Source: Sipunculus nudus (Eukaryota > Annelida > Sipuncula > Golfingiida > Sipunculidae). Taken from it: DNA of 64,000 nucleotides. The position numbers and the translations under genes were made by a program. Shown piece after piece: positions 37,101 to 44,999 of the stretch. The stretch covers positions 74,245,176 through 74,309,175 of the forward strand of contig CM049316.1 of NCBI GenBank assembly GCA_026874595.1. The letters are read 5' to 3'. The notes under the pieces were generated by a model that was not told the origin of the DNA, ran no database searches, and worked only from the letters and a program-made list of their open reading frames with translations. Position 1 is the first letter of the stretch, and each line of letters opens with the position of its first letter.

Positions 37101-40100
37101 AACGCATAGACAGGAATAACCTACCACACATAGACTGCCAAATATAGCGTCATGAGGAGATATGTAACTATCTCAGTAAGTGGTACTTCGTTAGCCACAG
37201 TTTAGCGTAGTTCTCCAGTTTACTTTCAATGGTTGTTTCTATGGTGATAAAAGGGTTTTTACTGTTCAAAAGACGATTCAAATTTTCCGATGTCCAAAGG
37301 ACTTCTGTATCATTATATTCTTGTCCGGTGATAATTTTGACCCATAAACCATCAAGACGGACACCAGAGATGCAAAGCGTTCACAAATAGGTAAATATAC
37401 GTGGTCACTTATACGTTTTGAAGCGACAGGATGTTCAGTTTAGGCGACACTTCAAAGCAGAATAGTTTTGATAGTTTCTGTAAAAGTAATTACGGTCAAA
37501 TGACCACCGCGTCGCTGTCAAAAGAATTGAAAGAATAGTCCAGTCGCCTGGTTGTGGTCATAGCTAAAGCCTCTGCAACTCTACATCTTGTTTTCTCGCG
37601 GTTACATCTACAATGTCCCAAAGATAAAAAACTATATATCATATGCATGATTTTTTTTGTCATTATATTGCAGTTATACTATTACTAACCGTTAATTAGT
37701 CCTGATTTGCTTTTCATAAAAAGTGCTATTACAGAAAAAGCATGACTTGGAGATGTAAACGTTTACAAATATATTAGATGATTATCTGAGTATAATATAA
37801 TCTATGTGTTTTTTTGTGTTACTGTATCTTAATAATTATGTAAACATATTATCCTTGGTATAATTAAAAACGCGCTCATTTTATAGCAGTTAAATTCTGA
37901 AATACCTATCCTTCCATGTAGAATGTTTTGTATGGTATATTAAAAAGATTTTTCTGTACTCACACACGAAATAGTTATTTTATTAATAATGTATCTCATA
38001 TCATATGTTTTAAAATGAAAAAGTAGGCCACGCTTATGATTTTTCACACACACACACAAAAAAACGTGTTTTAGTTTGCTCGGACAGCGCTTCACCTTGC
38101 TTCCTCTGAAGGTCACGTTGATGTTTGTCAGCTACTCCTTGCTCACGGCGCTGCAGTAAATATACAGGATTCGGTAGGTGACACCACACGTGTAACTACT
38201 ATGGATTGCACAAAAGTACAATACCTTATATAACATGGACCTTGACTTATTTCAGTCTGTTCACACATCACGTCACTTTATGTACAGTTCGAAAAAATAT
38301 CCAGTATATCATTGTAAATATAAATAAGCAATCGTATTGCCAGGAAGTACAATAAGTACTCTTAGAGCCCATTACGGGATACGGGATATTTTCCTTTCAT
38401 ACTAACTCATTATTGAAATTTATTTTTGCTCTTCACTGGAAGGACTGTTACATCTAATGTCTTGACTGGGAGAAATAATTCCAATGTCAATCAAAATATC
38501 GTAGATTTTATACAATGTAAAAAAATCTATGTATAGGGCCAAACAAAAAATTAGGTCGTGTTCTCAGTTCCCACTTTTTTTCCCAATTCAGTTCCCACAG
38601 AAATCAATGCGGGAGGGGATTTATATTTTTTTAACACTTTTTTGTATATGTCGATAAAAATGTCATATGATCAGAGAATAGAATGATAATATCAAAAAGC
38701 TAAACAGTTTGGCTAAACAGCTAAAGGAAGTACATAACAAAAGAAATGTTATCAATATTGTATTATTTATCTACCTGAAAGAAATATCCGAGCGTCTGAA
38801 GCTCAATTTTTGTAAGATTCTATATAAAATTAAAATAAAATTTGTTGATGCTAGGGATTAAAATTGACGCTAGGGGTGCCTGAGAACCACACGTTTTATT
38901 TTGTTGGCCTGAATATATCTTTTTGTGCAAATTTCACATTCTTTTGAAAACTCTAAAAGTCTCGAAGCGTCCATTGACGTGACCAGTGGATAACGCATTT
39001 GTAATGATGTGTAATTATAATGTATGCTTAACAAATATATCTTTCCGACAGTTCGGCCTAAATGAATTCATCGGACAGCCTCAAGATTAATCTTCGGGAC
39101 TGATTTATCTATATGTCGTTTTGAAAATGGAGCAGGAATGGCTTTTCACAAAGCGAAGGTTTAAACTGTAGCAGTTAACATTAAAGTTAAAAAGTGTTCT
39201 TAATAAAAAGGGTATATGATTATCTCAAAGTTTCATGTAAACACATTTTTTTCAATAAATATATAGTTATAAGAATTGGACTACGACTTTGTCGTGTGTT
39301 TCATAATACTTGGACTAAAAATTGTTGACTTGGACTTTAAACTTGATTACTTGGAATTACACTTAACTGGTCTGGTCTCCCGCTTGTCCCAGAACTCTAA
39401 TTGTTATGGACGAGGCTATACTTCTTTTGACTGTGAATTTCATTGTAGAGAAAGATATTCAAAATAAAAGTAGTTTACGGGCTGCTACAGGTTTTATCCT
39501 CACTTTGAGAAAAGTCACTCTCACATACATAGAAGCCAGTTCCATGGAGAAACTAACCACCCTGGATGAACCATTCTGGATGCTCCAGAATGAATCTGAG
39601 AGGAACAAACCATTCCTTCCTAAAATTGTGTCCATCCCGTCTTTTCACTATTGATTAACACGTTTGTTATATATTTTCCTGGAACATGGCTGAATTCAGT
39701 TGGTTAAAATACATGATTAATTACACCAGCAACATATACATGCTACTCATTTCAGTCGGATCAGACTGCACTTCACCTTGCTTGCTACAATGGGCACTTG
39801 GATGTCTGTCAGCTTCTTCTTTCCCACGACGCTGCAATATACATACAGAACGAAGTACGTAACATCACATGTGTGATTACCCAGAAAATGCAATTTGTGC
39901 TCGTATTTCATTAAATTCAATAAAACTTGTTTGTTATATGACTTCTTACAGTCGGTTGACAAAGTACTTAACACTAAAAATATATATTCAGATTTAGTGT
40001 TGTTAAAATAAGTTAGCAATCATTGTATTGCTGGGAAGGAAAATGCTCTTGCTTTGTGACAGACAGTCAAATTAATAGCTACGACCTATTAAATATCATA

Positions 40101-43100
40101 ACTTGTTTTATCGAAGCAAAACATTGCTGTCACAATCAGATAAATGATTTCCTTTTGTTGTCGTTATACTCGAATTTCATATTTACTGTTCTTTGAAAGA
40201 ACTGTTACATAAATTGTCTCGACTAGAAGAAAAAACGTTTACAGGAATTATTGATGATAATCAGACTAAAATATATGAATCGTTTTATGCAACTCTATAC
40301 ACATAATTATATTAACGTATTACTCGAGCAAATGTTATACATACAAGAGCTCATGTCCCTGCAGTGAACACTGTGAACTACACTTGTGCCCCTTGTAGGG
40401 TGCCTTTTTTGTCGCCGTGATATTATTCTGTACCCACTGATATAGCATTTTTACGTCAATACTTTATATCACAAGAAAAGTACCATGATGGGCCTATTTC
40501 AATTTTGGGACACGCTTTTGTAAGGAAGTAACTTATTATTATTATCTTCATGATACCTGTCTTATGGATATTATAGGAGTGTTTATGTTAGCGTGACCAA
40601 TATATAACGCACTTATAGCGATACAAGTGTAAATATACTAAACTTAATTAAAATATGTTAGGAAGACGCATGTAATTGATACTGTCCGCAACGCCATATT
40701 CTATTCACATTATCTTCATGATACCTGTCTTATGGATATGGATATTATAGGAGTATTTGTTAGCGTGACCAACACATAACGCACTTATAGCGATACAAGT
40801 GTAATTATACTAAACTTAATTAAAATATGTTGGGAAGACGTATGTAATTGATACTGTCTGCAACGCCATATTCTATTCTGAAGTGTCCTGAACCATTTGG
40901 ATTCTGGGGTGGAAAACAGTTGAGCTAGATTTGTGGTGTCTTTTTTATCTGTCCATTTCGAAAGCATGTCCACTTTTATCTATTATTATCTATAATAACG
41001 TTCTCTACTATTACCTTTCGGCAATTGATTGTCCTTGAAGTTGACAATTTTCTTAAAAACGCTCTTGATTCGTTACGGAATTATTCCCTTAACTAGACAA
41101 CATTAAATGGTTTCAAAATGGCCACTTTGTGAAGTAGATGAGATTTTCTAGGATAAAGATTACTAATATTGTTGGGTCGTATCTAAAATGTTTTTTAATT
41201 AACAAGTCTAATTTTTTTAAAGGGATACGTTATCAGTCAATCACATGGATGGGAAACATTTCTATTATCATTCACTGATCATACTTTATTCATGAACGTT
41301 TATTCCATATAAAAATATAATAAACCTACAATCTTATATCAAGACATGCATCTGCAAAATGATTTTGAAATTAATTTTTATCACAATTAATATGTATACA
41401 TAAGTCTGCAGAGAGAGAAATATTAATCTTACATCAGGCATATTCCACAAAACATAACTTGAAAATACAAACATAAAGTATAAATCCCTTGATTGAAAAC
41501 ATAACTCTTCTGAATACAATCAAATGTAAGATTAAGAAAATGTATGCTGCACTGGAAACAAAGAGTTACAGTAAAAGAGGAACAAGAATTTTTCATTGCC
41601 TATCGACCCCAATACGTGTCTGATTTTATGTGCTCAGTTAATCGATTGAACCTTAATTCAAGGAGGTGTTTAAGTTAAATCAGCGGAAATCAGAACACGA
41701 GTGCAGGCACTTTTTCTACCAATTTTATGTTTGCAAATGAGATTTTTGTTTTAAAGACAGATGTGTAACTAGCGCTTAACACATAATTCTTGCAGGTTGC
41801 TGATACTCCTCTCCATCTGGCCTCACGAGTTGGTCATATAAGCATCTGCCAGCTTCTGTATGATCATGGTGCAGCGATTGGGGCAAAAAATCAGGTAAGC
41901 TATTTTATTATCCTACAAAGATCCTCAGTGATGTCCTTTTGTTTATGCCCTTTTTGGTATCTATTACTCTATTGCGACAATGTTGAATTTTCTGTTCGCC
42001 TCTGTAAAAACGAGCGCAACTCATAGAGGAATATACTTGTCATCCTTTTGTGATTTACATCATAATTAGGTACATACTGATCAAAATGGAATCATATGGT
42101 CCTGCATTTGCCTTTCATCCAGGAGAAATTTCATTTACTTTTTGTGAATGCTAATAAATATCTGATGATTGGTTACCAGACCGACCTCCTTGTCTGACAT
42201 TTTAATGTCTACTGTATGAGTGACAAATAACAATAATTCACACATTCCGAAAACAACAGTGTGATTGTACATAAGAAATTAGAATTTAATTTTATAATTA
42301 ATTATATTATTGATTTTATAAACCTGTGTGTTATATTTCCATACAGTATGGTGAGACACCACTAGAAAACATTATTAAACACTTGAAAGATATAACCAGA
42401 AATATGCTGCCATCAAGAGAGCAGAGGCGCGAGGCGAGACCTCAGGAAAACAAAGATATTCTTGCCGACACGGAGGTGATTTATATATTGCTTAGTCACA
42501 GGTTCACAATTTACAGCTGTGGAGAACTATATTTTGAGACATTCGGAAAAAGGGCTGATATCCAAGGACTGACAGAGCTGGTACATGAAGCTGGAGTAGA
42601 CGTGGGAGCCCAAGAATACCTACTGAACGTTCCTGGTGATTTGCCATCGGAAAAAGAATTAATGCCGGGTATATTGCATAGGAAAGTGGAGAGAGAAATC
42701 ACATATGAAGAGGTCAAGTTAGAATTAGAACGTCTAAAACAAAATGTAAAAAATGTATTACACCACATGACAGAATTGAAGTTATATATGGATGCTGACG
42801 ACAAAGACATTTTCCAACGACTCCAAGACATTAATAAAGAAATACCTATGCAGCGACCTGAAAAGGAGAGTGAGCTGCGCTTGTACAGAGAATATGAAAA
42901 TATTCGGCAAAAAGTCCAATTTACTTTTGGGAAACTGGAGACTCAGAAACAAAAGGTAATATCTGCTGCCGGGTGGTTAGAGAAGCAGATGTTGACAGTG
43001 CGCACCCTTGAGCACCTGGCCCGGCTGGCCATTAGAAAACACATTCAGCGTGCAGTTCGCTATAAGGGCATTGTTGAACCGATACGAAATTTACCGCCAC

Positions 43101-43180
43101 TCCCCTCTTGGATCACGGATCAACTGTTACTCAGGCATGTGATGCCTTCTGATGTTTGGTCAATGTACCTGGAAGCTTGA
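22771..43180 (+). CDS. Giant ankyrin-repeat protein with C-terminal SOCS box (gene span)
   Basis: Joined exons: 22771-23764, 24048-24458, 24718-24749, then 99-bp ankyrin exons from 24845 to 41894, and the last exon 42347-43180. Intron phases agree at every junction I checked (1, 1, then 0 throughout). With the 24 intact cassettes the product is 479 + 792 + 277, or 1,548 residues: an unrecognised N-terminal region, the ankyrin array (TALHLAS and VC-LLL-HGAA cores) and a SOCS-box-like end. Ankyrin-SOCS proteins of the ASB class bind substrates through the repeats and recruit Elongin B/C and Cullin-5 through the SOCS box; that role here is inferred. The usual ASB has far fewer repeats, so this one would be exceptionally long. 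A stop in the 27989 cassette and a broken donor at 29349 require those exons to be skipped. Confidence 0.75.
24048..24458 (+). CDS. Ankyrin-SOCS gene, exon 2 (residues about 332-468)
   Basis: The acceptor gtcaattag precedes the exon and the donor CAG|GTAATT follows it. The frame joins exon 1 at a split Gly codon and reads GPNIVKIKLSICRG, later LCELVLSRLFAKIVGIKEGS, then VVLLIYVPDDTTYELLDKGI and GLIVLGAWEEIF. A helix rich in Leu/Arg followed by 'GSVVLLI-VP' strands and another helix looks like a small globular interaction module. It loosely recalls the GSV-strand modules attached to death-fold proteins, but I would not assign it. Confidence 0.75.
24718..24749 (+). CDS. Ankyrin-SOCS gene, exon 3 (32-bp linker micro-exon)
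   Basis: Acceptor ttattaacag and donor AGC|GTAAGT bound 32 bp that convert intron phase 1 to phase 0, encoding ESSFQLNDTDS with the split codon. The phase change is exactly what the following phase-0 repeat exons need, which supports the exon despite its size. Confidence 0.6.
24845..24943 (+). CDS. Ankyrin cassette 1 (capping repeat)
   Basis: 99 bp, phase 0/0, acceptor TTGAATAG, donor CTG|GTACGT. It reads HGGTLLHRSACAGAVKFVND and on to LTL. It keeps T-LH--A and -G but lacks the cysteine of the later repeats, as expected for a diverged N-terminal cap. Confidence 0.75.
25370..25600 (-). mobile_element. LINE ORF2 C-terminal fragment
   Basis: A 64-codon minus-strand frame contains RCILYICKRVKEIKEHILWF and then C. 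The 'C--C---EI-EH--W-C' spacing matches the zinc-binding tail that closes L1/Tx1-type ORF2 proteins. It is an isolated tail, consistent with a strongly 5'-truncated insertion. Confidence 0.45.
26590..27640 (+). other. GC-richer, coding-like block in intron, unidentified
   Basis: Composition shifts from the AT-rich surroundings. Two adjoining plus-strand open frames (26910-27329 and 27379-27615) are rich in Arg, Ser and Val. They have no recognised domain and no matching splice sites to the ankyrin gene. This may be part of a mobile element or an LTR-like segment. It could also be chance, since CG-rich sequence has few stops. Confidence 0.3.
27989..28087 (+). pseudogene. Ankyrin cassette 2, with in-frame stop
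   Basis: 99 bp with good acceptor (catttaag) and donor (GGG|GTAAGT), reading SGQTALHLAS, then TAA at codon 11, then VDHVHICQLLLGHGAA. If included, translation would end after cassette 1; because the exon is phase-neutral, skipping it restores the frame. Confidence 0.85.
28301..28399 (+). CDS. Ankyrin cassette 3
   Basis: Acceptor tgttttag, donor AAG|GTAGGT. Starts MHKTSLHLASSEGNIDVCQL and ends TDIQDK. All core ankyrin positions are present. Confidence 0.85.
28601..28699 (+). CDS. Ankyrin cassette 4 (type A)
   Basis: Acceptor cttgttccag, donor CTG|GTATGT. Starts FYRTPLHLASYEGHFNVCQL and ends TEIDSL. Shares its upstream intron with cassettes 7, 12 and 19. Confidence 0.85.
28917..29015 (+). CDS. 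Ankyrin cassette 5
   Basis: Acceptor ttttttttcag, donor ATG|GTAGGT. Starts PQQTALHLAASKGHVDKCKL and ends LDIQDM. HGAA has become QCAA. Confidence 0.85.
29250..29348 (+). pseudogene. Ankyrin cassette 6, splice donor mutated
   Basis: The coding part is intact (starts SNHTALQLASFNGHVDVCKL, ends VHIQDR), but the exon is followed by GAACGT where relatives have GTACGT or GTAAGT: the donor GT has become GA. The next GT, four bases on, would shift the frame. The cassette is probably skipped; phase neutrality makes that harmless. Confidence 0.8.
29349..29990. other. Longer intron after cassette 6
   Basis: 642 bp, about twice the usual intron here. The middle (about 29,410-29,870) lacks the intron homology of its neighbours and looks inserted. 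No gene is seen in it. Confidence 0.45.
29991..30089 (+). CDS. Ankyrin cassette 7 (type A)
   Basis: Acceptor cttattccag, donor CGG|GTAAGT. Starts YCRTALHLASSEGHVEVCQL and ends ANTQGR; HGAA is HCAT. First exon of a higher-order block repeated from cassette 12. Confidence 0.85.
30290..30388 (+). CDS. Ankyrin cassette 8 (type B)
   Basis: Acceptor cgttttcag, donor GAT|GTACGT. Starts SHQTALHLASTNGHVAVCRL and ends VDQHDD. Confidence 0.85.
30552..30581. repeat. (TA)n microsatellite in ankyrin intron
   Basis: About 30 bp of TA dinucleotides within the intron between cassettes 8 and 9. Confidence 0.9.
30691..30789 (+). CDS. Ankyrin cassette 9 (type C)
   Basis: Acceptor tttttttcag, donor CCA|GTAAGT. 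Starts LHRTALHLASSEGHVDICKL and ends AAKDIQDP; the AAKDI signature recurs in cassettes 16 and 21. Confidence 0.85.
31007..31105 (+). CDS. Ankyrin cassette 10 (type D)
   Basis: Acceptor tttgttttag, donor GAA|GTAGGT. Starts SYQTALHLASSKAHAGVCQL and ends IDIQGE. Confidence 0.85.
31325..31423 (+). CDS. Ankyrin cassette 11 (type E)
   Basis: Acceptor ctatttcag, donor GAA|GTACGT. Starts SHQTALHLASSEGHVDVCKL and ends VNIPDE; the IPD tail recurs in cassette 18. Confidence 0.85.
31576..31674 (+). CDS. Ankyrin cassette 12 (type A)
   Basis: Acceptor cttgttccag, donor CGG|GTACCT. Starts SYRTALHLASSKGRVDVCQL and ends TSTDGR. Confidence 0.85.
31892..31990 (+). CDS. Ankyrin cassette 13 (type B)
   Basis: Acceptor ttgtttcag, donor AAT|GTACGT. 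Starts SHQTALHLASSEGQVDVCKV and ends VDLRNN. Confidence 0.85.
32068..32128. mobile_element. Fragment of the pogo-like MITE in an ankyrin intron
   Basis: Matches the right half of the element at 21721-21904: gcttgtgttgaa, then cttcaacttcgacacaac, then aggtttcactg followed by TA. It borders a long TA microsatellite (32129-32180), which may have grown from the TA target site. Confidence 0.7.
32129..32180. repeat. (TA)n microsatellite in ankyrin intron
   Basis: About 52 bp of uninterrupted TA, ending only about 20 bp before the acceptor of cassette 14, so it replaces most of the usual pre-acceptor sequence. Confidence 0.95.
32200..32298 (+). CDS. Ankyrin cassette 14
   Basis: Acceptor cgttccag, donor CTG|GTATGT. 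Starts SHHTALHLASSRGHFEICQL and ends IETEDL. Confidence 0.85.
32506..32604 (+). CDS. Ankyrin cassette 15 (type B-like)
   Basis: Acceptor ttgtttcag, donor GAT|GTACGT. Starts SHQTPLHLASSEGQVDVCEL and ends VDIQCD. Confidence 0.85.
32741..32839 (+). CDS. Ankyrin cassette 16 (type C)
   Basis: Acceptor tttttttcag, donor CGT|GTAAGT. Starts SHQTALHHASSKGHAGICQL and ends AAKDIQDR. Confidence 0.85.
33064..33162 (+). CDS. Ankyrin cassette 17 (type D-like)
   Basis: Acceptor tgctgtag, donor ATG|GTGGGT. Starts SHQTALHLASSKGHVAICQL and ends VDIQDM; HGAA is HDAD. Confidence 0.85.
33365..33463 (+). CDS. Ankyrin cassette 18 (type E)
   Basis: Acceptor ctgttttag, donor GAT|GTACGT. Starts SHRTALHLASSKGHVVVCQL and ends IDIPDD. 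Confidence 0.85.
33676..33774 (+). CDS. Ankyrin cassette 19 (type A, diverged)
   Basis: Acceptor cgtatttcag, donor CAT|GTAAAT (weakened at +5). Starts SFQTPLYHAYLEGHLDVCQL and ends TGKQSH. Core residues H7 and L8 are replaced by Y and H. Confidence 0.8.
33992..34090 (+). CDS. Ankyrin cassette 20 (type B)
   Basis: Acceptor ttgtttcag, donor GAT|GTAGGT. Starts SHETALHLASSIGHVDICRL and ends VDLRND. Confidence 0.85.
34139..34204. repeat. (TA)n microsatellite in ankyrin intron
   Basis: TA run to about 34,181 and a second short run to 34,204. This intron (34091-34265) is the shortest between cassettes. Confidence 0.9.
34266..34364 (+). CDS. Ankyrin cassette 21 (type C)
   Basis: Acceptor tttatttcag, donor CCG|GTACCT. 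Starts SHQTALQLASMKGHVEVCRI and ends AAKDIHDP. Confidence 0.85.
34568..34666 (+). CDS. Ankyrin cassette 22 (type B)
   Basis: Acceptor tttttgcag, donor GAT|GTACGT. Starts SHQTALHFATSKGHVDICRL and ends VDLRND, with the same tail as cassette 20. Confidence 0.85.
34852..34950 (+). CDS. Ankyrin cassette 23
   Basis: Acceptor ctttgttgcag, donor CGG|GTACGT. Starts SHRTALHLASSKGDVDVCVL and ends IDLQGR. Confidence 0.85.
35161..35240 (+). pseudogene. Ankyrin cassette 24, decayed remnant
   Basis: After an acceptor-like ttctctaaag the sequence keeps catcttaattcctgatgttc, then atgtttgtcagcttctcc, clearly related to the cassette core, but with a stop, deletions and no donor. It marks the end of the dense array. 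Confidence 0.7.
35260..38074. other. Large intron with unidentified GC-richer insert
   Basis: From about 35,590 to 37,600 composition is less AT-rich than the ankyrin introns. Minus-strand frames at 36142-35930 and 35911-35588 adjoin each other and read as one interrupted coding-like stretch, with hydrophobic runs such as VMAFLLMYWLSFICNM. Further minus-strand open pieces lie at about 36,500-37,050. I cannot assign a family; an old transposon is the likeliest explanation. Confidence 0.35.
38075..38173 (+). CDS. Ankyrin cassette 25
   Basis: Acceptor tgttttag, donor TCG|GTAGGT. Starts FARTALHLASSEGHVDVCQL and ends VNIQDS. Its downstream intron resembles that of cassette 26. Confidence 0.85.
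39276..39654 (+). other. Unidentified coding-like stretch in intron
   Basis: Two overlapping plus-strand frames: one with repeated ACTTGGACT-type words (39276-39467), the other reading SSLRAATGFILTLRKVTLTY and then EPFWMLQNESERNKPF (39406-39654). No splice sites fit the ankyrin gene and no family is recognised. It may be a fragment of an inserted repeat. Confidence 0.25.
39756..39854 (+). CDS. Ankyrin cassette 26
   Basis: Acceptor ctcatttcag, donor GAA|GTACGT. Starts SDQTALHLACYNGHLDVCQL and ends IYIQNE. Confidence 0.85.
40541..40878. repeat. Direct tandem duplication, 168-bp period, in intron
   Basis: Block attatcttcatgatacctgt at 40541 recurs at 40709, and both copies run through gcgtgaccaa, acttaattaaaatatgtt and gcaacgccatattctattc. 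A more diverged single copy of the middle is at about 38,975-39,050, in the intron of cassette 25. Confidence 0.85.
41796..41894 (+). CDS. Ankyrin cassette 27
   Basis: Acceptor attcttgcag, donor CAG|GTAAGC. Starts VADTPLHLASRVGHISICQL and ends IGAKNQ. It is more diverged than the array, and with cassette 1 and the last exon it probably represents the old, fixed ends of the repeat domain. Confidence 0.85.
42347..43180 (+). CDS. Ankyrin-SOCS gene, last exon (cap, coiled region, SOCS box)
   Basis: Acceptor tttccatacag; open for 277 codons to TGA. It begins YGETPLENIIKHLKDI, half an ankyrin repeat acting as cap. A conserved-looking segment follows (YILLSHRFTIYSCGELYFET), then long charged helices (EVKLELERLKQNVKNVLHHM, later YENIRQKVQFTFGKLETQK) likely to form a coiled coil or helical bundle. 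The last about 45 residues read RTLEHLARLAIRKHIQ and IRNLPPLPSWITDQLLL. This fits the SOCS box: a BC box (TL--L---AIR) for Elongin C and a Cul5 box (LP-LP). The usual BC-box Cys is Ala here. No canonical AATAAA was found soon after the stop. Confidence 0.8.
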   Translation, partial: YGETPLENIIKHLKDITRNMLPSREQRREARPQENKDILADTEVIYILLSHRFTIYSCGELYFETFGKRADIQGLTELVHEAGVDVGAQEYLLNVPGDLPSEKELMPGILHRKVEREITYEEVKLELERLKQNVKNVLHHMTELKLYMDADDKDIFQRLQDINKEIPMQRPEKESELRLYREYENIRQKVQFTFGKLETQKQKVISAAGWLEKQMLTVRTLEHLARLAIRKHIQRAVRYKGIVEPIRNLPPLPSWITDQLLLRHVMPSDVWSMYLEA

Positions 43181-43364
43181 AAACGGTATTAAATGTAATG
43201 CTAAATATTATATTGAAGTCATGGGCTCAGCAGTACATTCCGCCTTTTATCATCATGTACTATATTTACTACATTTTGCGCGCACGTATTGGCTTTTACT
43301 TGCATGTAGTTACAACTGTTTCCATCTCAACATGCGACTGTTATGCCCTGGTTCACACCCTTGG

Positions 43365-43420
<56 letters not shown>

Positions 43421-44999
43421 TGAATATTGAACCAGTGTTTATCAGATATTTTGATATCGAGTTACAAAATACTAATCATGGTCGCTCTTGATTGGCGTCT
43501 TTTATTCATCTTTTATAAATTTGTGTTAAACATAATAATACGGGAAACATAAATTTGCAAGATAAGGTGAAAGGTGAAAGAGTTTTTTAAAATGTTAGGA
43601 CGTTATTGATGTTGCATCCTATATGAAATTAACATAAGCACACACGCAGACGTAGATAGGTAGATTCCTCAGTTAGTCGTTATGTTAAAGAAAACAAGGA
43701 AAATAGCAAGATTGAGCTGAACTATTACATATACGCCATAGTTCGTTGAGAGGTCTTTTTTCCTCCAACTTTGTTATATTTGTTTACTTGGATAGCTTGA
43801 ATATAAACACAAAATGTGGAAATTTTTAGACGTGTTACAGACTTGCAGCAGACGGAGATTATACTTCTATATGTCATTTATAATTCACAGTTGTATCGTC
43901 GATGATATAAAGCATTTTCATATTAAAGTGTATATATCTGTCCATAGAAGAGGCTTAACGTCTAAAAAAAAATAGATATATTTTTTCCGAAAGTATGGGT
44001 ACAAATATATACTTTTGTTAATGTTAAGTTTTTATGAGAGTACCTGTTTAAGTTGTAGGCTGCAGTCTTTTAGTCTAACAAGCTTATACCACGGTCAAGT
44101 ATTAACAATTTACAATATCTTACAGAGATGCGTTTATTTTTGTGTTTCACGACGTGTCCAGCTAATGTCTGATACCAATGATTTTCTTGTTATTTGAATA
44201 TGTGCGTTATGTCATTTTACATTTAAAAGATAATGCCTCGTCCCTCAGTGAGAGCTCGTGATCATTGGTCTTGAGCTTAAATACTGACCTTCTATGGCGT
44301 TATGGATACTTTGTCGTTTTCTACAGTACTAGCTATTTTTTTAATTTAGTAGTAGCAGGAATGGGTTTCATCAATATTTCATTTTCATCTATATAAGGAA
44401 GAGTAACTTCATGTACTAAGCAGTAACACTTGTGTACAATTCTAAATTGCAATATATTGTATATTGGATACTATTAATACAAAGTTTTTTGAAAACATAG
44501 TTTAGGGTCAGTAATGTCTTGAATAAAAATTATTATCCATTTTATCCGTTAACGAGACTACTTATTCTGTTCGTGGGCTACATATCAGCGGTATGTATGA
44601 AGGGGAAATTGTCAGGAAAATAAGGCATCACACATGTAGAGGTGAGCAGTCTCATTGAATAGCTCACTATTATCTGTTTCACTCAATCCATATATGTATT
44701 TTCAAAAGTATTGATGTATTAGAAAATATGAATTAATATGAGATCATCATATATAACAAAATCATATGGATATACGTTCGCGAAATTTGAACCCACAAGA
44801 AATACTGAAAAACAAATACAGCAAACACTTAGTTCCACATATATCATTCCAACATTGTATGTGATATGATAACATTTCTCTGGATTCTCCAATGATTGCT
44901 ATATGCGGGATTTTGCAGGCCAGGGCAAAATCAACTATTCATAACGTTTTGGGTAGATTATCAATGTAGCGCATTAAATAAATAGCGCGCACGCCACCT
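43181..44999. other. 3' flank of the ankyrin-SOCS gene
   Basis: Presumed 3'UTR then intergenic. It contains a (AT)n microsatellite at 43368-43418; open frames across it encode only Tyr-Ile repeats. An ATTAAA lies at about 43,922 but cannot be tied to the transcript. Confidence 0.5.
43368..43418. repeat. (AT)n microsatellite
   Basis: About 51 bp of AT dinucleotides about 190 bp after the stop codon of the ankyrin-SOCS gene. Confidence 0.95.
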
